The notes below the pieces were generated by a model. The model was given only the letters and a program-made list of their open reading frames with translations, was not told where the DNA came from and searched no databases. This document shows, in pieces, positions 5,666 to 5,874 of a stretch of DNA of 5,874 bases. The stretch's first letter is position 1; every line of letters starts with the position of its first letter. The translations under genes were made by a program, and so were the position numbers. Source of the DNA: an uncultured Alphaproteobacteria bacterium (lineage in GTDB: Bacteria; Pseudomonadota; Alphaproteobacteria; Rickettsiales; UBA1997); contig CAJBXX010000264.1 in assembly GCA_903959715.1 (NCBI GenBank), forward strand, positions 1-5,874, in the 5' to 3' direction.

Positions 5666-5874
5666 ATGCAGGATTTTTTCAAAAACCTTAAGGCTCAAAA
5701 AGTTGAAAATGCACTTTATGTAGTTGCAACTCCCATCGGAAATTTAGGAGACATAACCATTAGAGCATTACAAACTCTAGAGTTGGTCGATTTTATAATC
5801 TGCGAAGATACTCGAACCTCAAGTATTTTATTATCTAAATTTGAAATAATAAAGAAGAAATTGTTAATCTATAA
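5666..5874 (+). CDS. rsmI: 16S rRNA (cytidine1402-2'-O)-methyltransferase, N-terminal part, runs off window
   Basis: The first 69 codons are present; the window ends two bases into codon 70, so the final letters TATAA are not a stop. RsmI uses S-adenosylmethionine to methylate the 2'-O of C1402 in 16S rRNA at the ribosomal P site. The tetrapyrrole-methylase-type N-terminus is clear: [14 protein letters not shown] (17-30), containing the SAM-side GNLGD loop, [10 protein letters not shown] (33-42) and EDTR (47-50), followed by the helix leading to LLIY (66-69). The start is fixed within a few codons: an in-frame TAA lies at 5651-5653 and the ATG at 5666 is the first start after it. A short 12-residue extension precedes the family block. 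It is divergent from the lipoprotein gene with 24 bases between starts. The gene probably uses the promoter at 5595-5623. Confidence 0.93.
   Translation, partial: MQDFFKNLKAQKVENALYVVATPIGNLGDITIRALQTLELVDFIICEDTRTSSILLSKFEIIKKKLLIY

Noticed and set aside
5642..5698. Longer lipoprotein start at the TTG (5696-5698)
   Set aside because: It adds 19 residues before a perfect lipoprotein signal peptide and overlaps the rsmI start; the ATG at 5641 is better.
5722..5731. Perfect 10-bp palindrome AGTTGCAACT
   Set aside because: It sits in the conserved Val-Ala-Thr codons of rsmI, so protein constraint explains it.
5872..5874. Apparent TAA at the end of rsmI
   Set aside because: The reading frame is TAT then AA, so the letters are out of frame and the gene continues past the window.
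1..5874. tRNA, rRNA, CRISPR array, insertion sequence, prophage or integration site
   Set aside because: I saw no cloverleaf, spaced direct repeats, transposase or integrase motifs, or target-site duplications anywhere.

Overview
The window looks like chromosomal DNA of an AT-rich, Gram-negative alphaproteobacterium, perhaps a reduced, host-associated lineage of the Rickettsiales or Holosporales type. This rests on the strongly A/T-biased codons, an RNase J of the type found in alphaproteobacteria, an outer-membrane-type lipoprotein related to penicillin-binding-protein activators divergent from rsmI, and starts without Shine-Dalgarno sequences. The taxonomic call is inference. There is no phage, insertion sequence, CRISPR array, tRNA or rRNA. 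Coding density is very high: the only gaps between genes are 7, 1, 87 and 24 bases.

Layout from right to left, following the main transcription direction. At the right edge is the first part of rsmI (+ strand, 16S rRNA 2'-O-methyltransferase), running out of the window. Divergent from it, 24 bases away, is a 477-residue lipoprotein with a periplasmic-binding-protein fold (LpoA-like, 4208-5641, minus). An 87-base gap holds a perfect 11-bp inverted repeat and a consensus -10 box. It leads into a tight minus-strand series: RNase J (2375-4120), a 10-helix EamA/DMT-family transporter (1477-2373, starting 1 base after the RNase J stop) and an alanyl-tRNA synthetase reading frame (1-1469, starting 7 bases after the transporter stop and leaving the window at its C-terminal end).

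The most striking point is the alanyl-tRNA synthetase. The frame is open for 489 codons with well-conserved tRNA-recognition and editing motifs. It begins with an ATG at the point matching about residue 275 of the E. coli enzyme, so the whole class II aminoacylation core (motifs 1, 2 and 3) is absent. An in-frame stop lies 14 codons upstream and the DNA there encodes the transporter. This is either a genuinely split AlaRS whose catalytic half is encoded elsewhere, a free-standing tRNA-recognition plus editing protein, or the product of a rearrangement or misassembly. Its intact frame and operon-like placement argue against an old pseudogene.

A second unexpected signal is a 10-base near-palindrome, GGCTTGAGCC, found three times inside coding sequence in different reading frames. 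Functionally the genes cover translation (AlaRS piece, RsmI), RNA turnover (RNase J), envelope assembly (lipoprotein) and metabolite transport (EamA). Apart from operon-like packing nothing ties them into one pathway.
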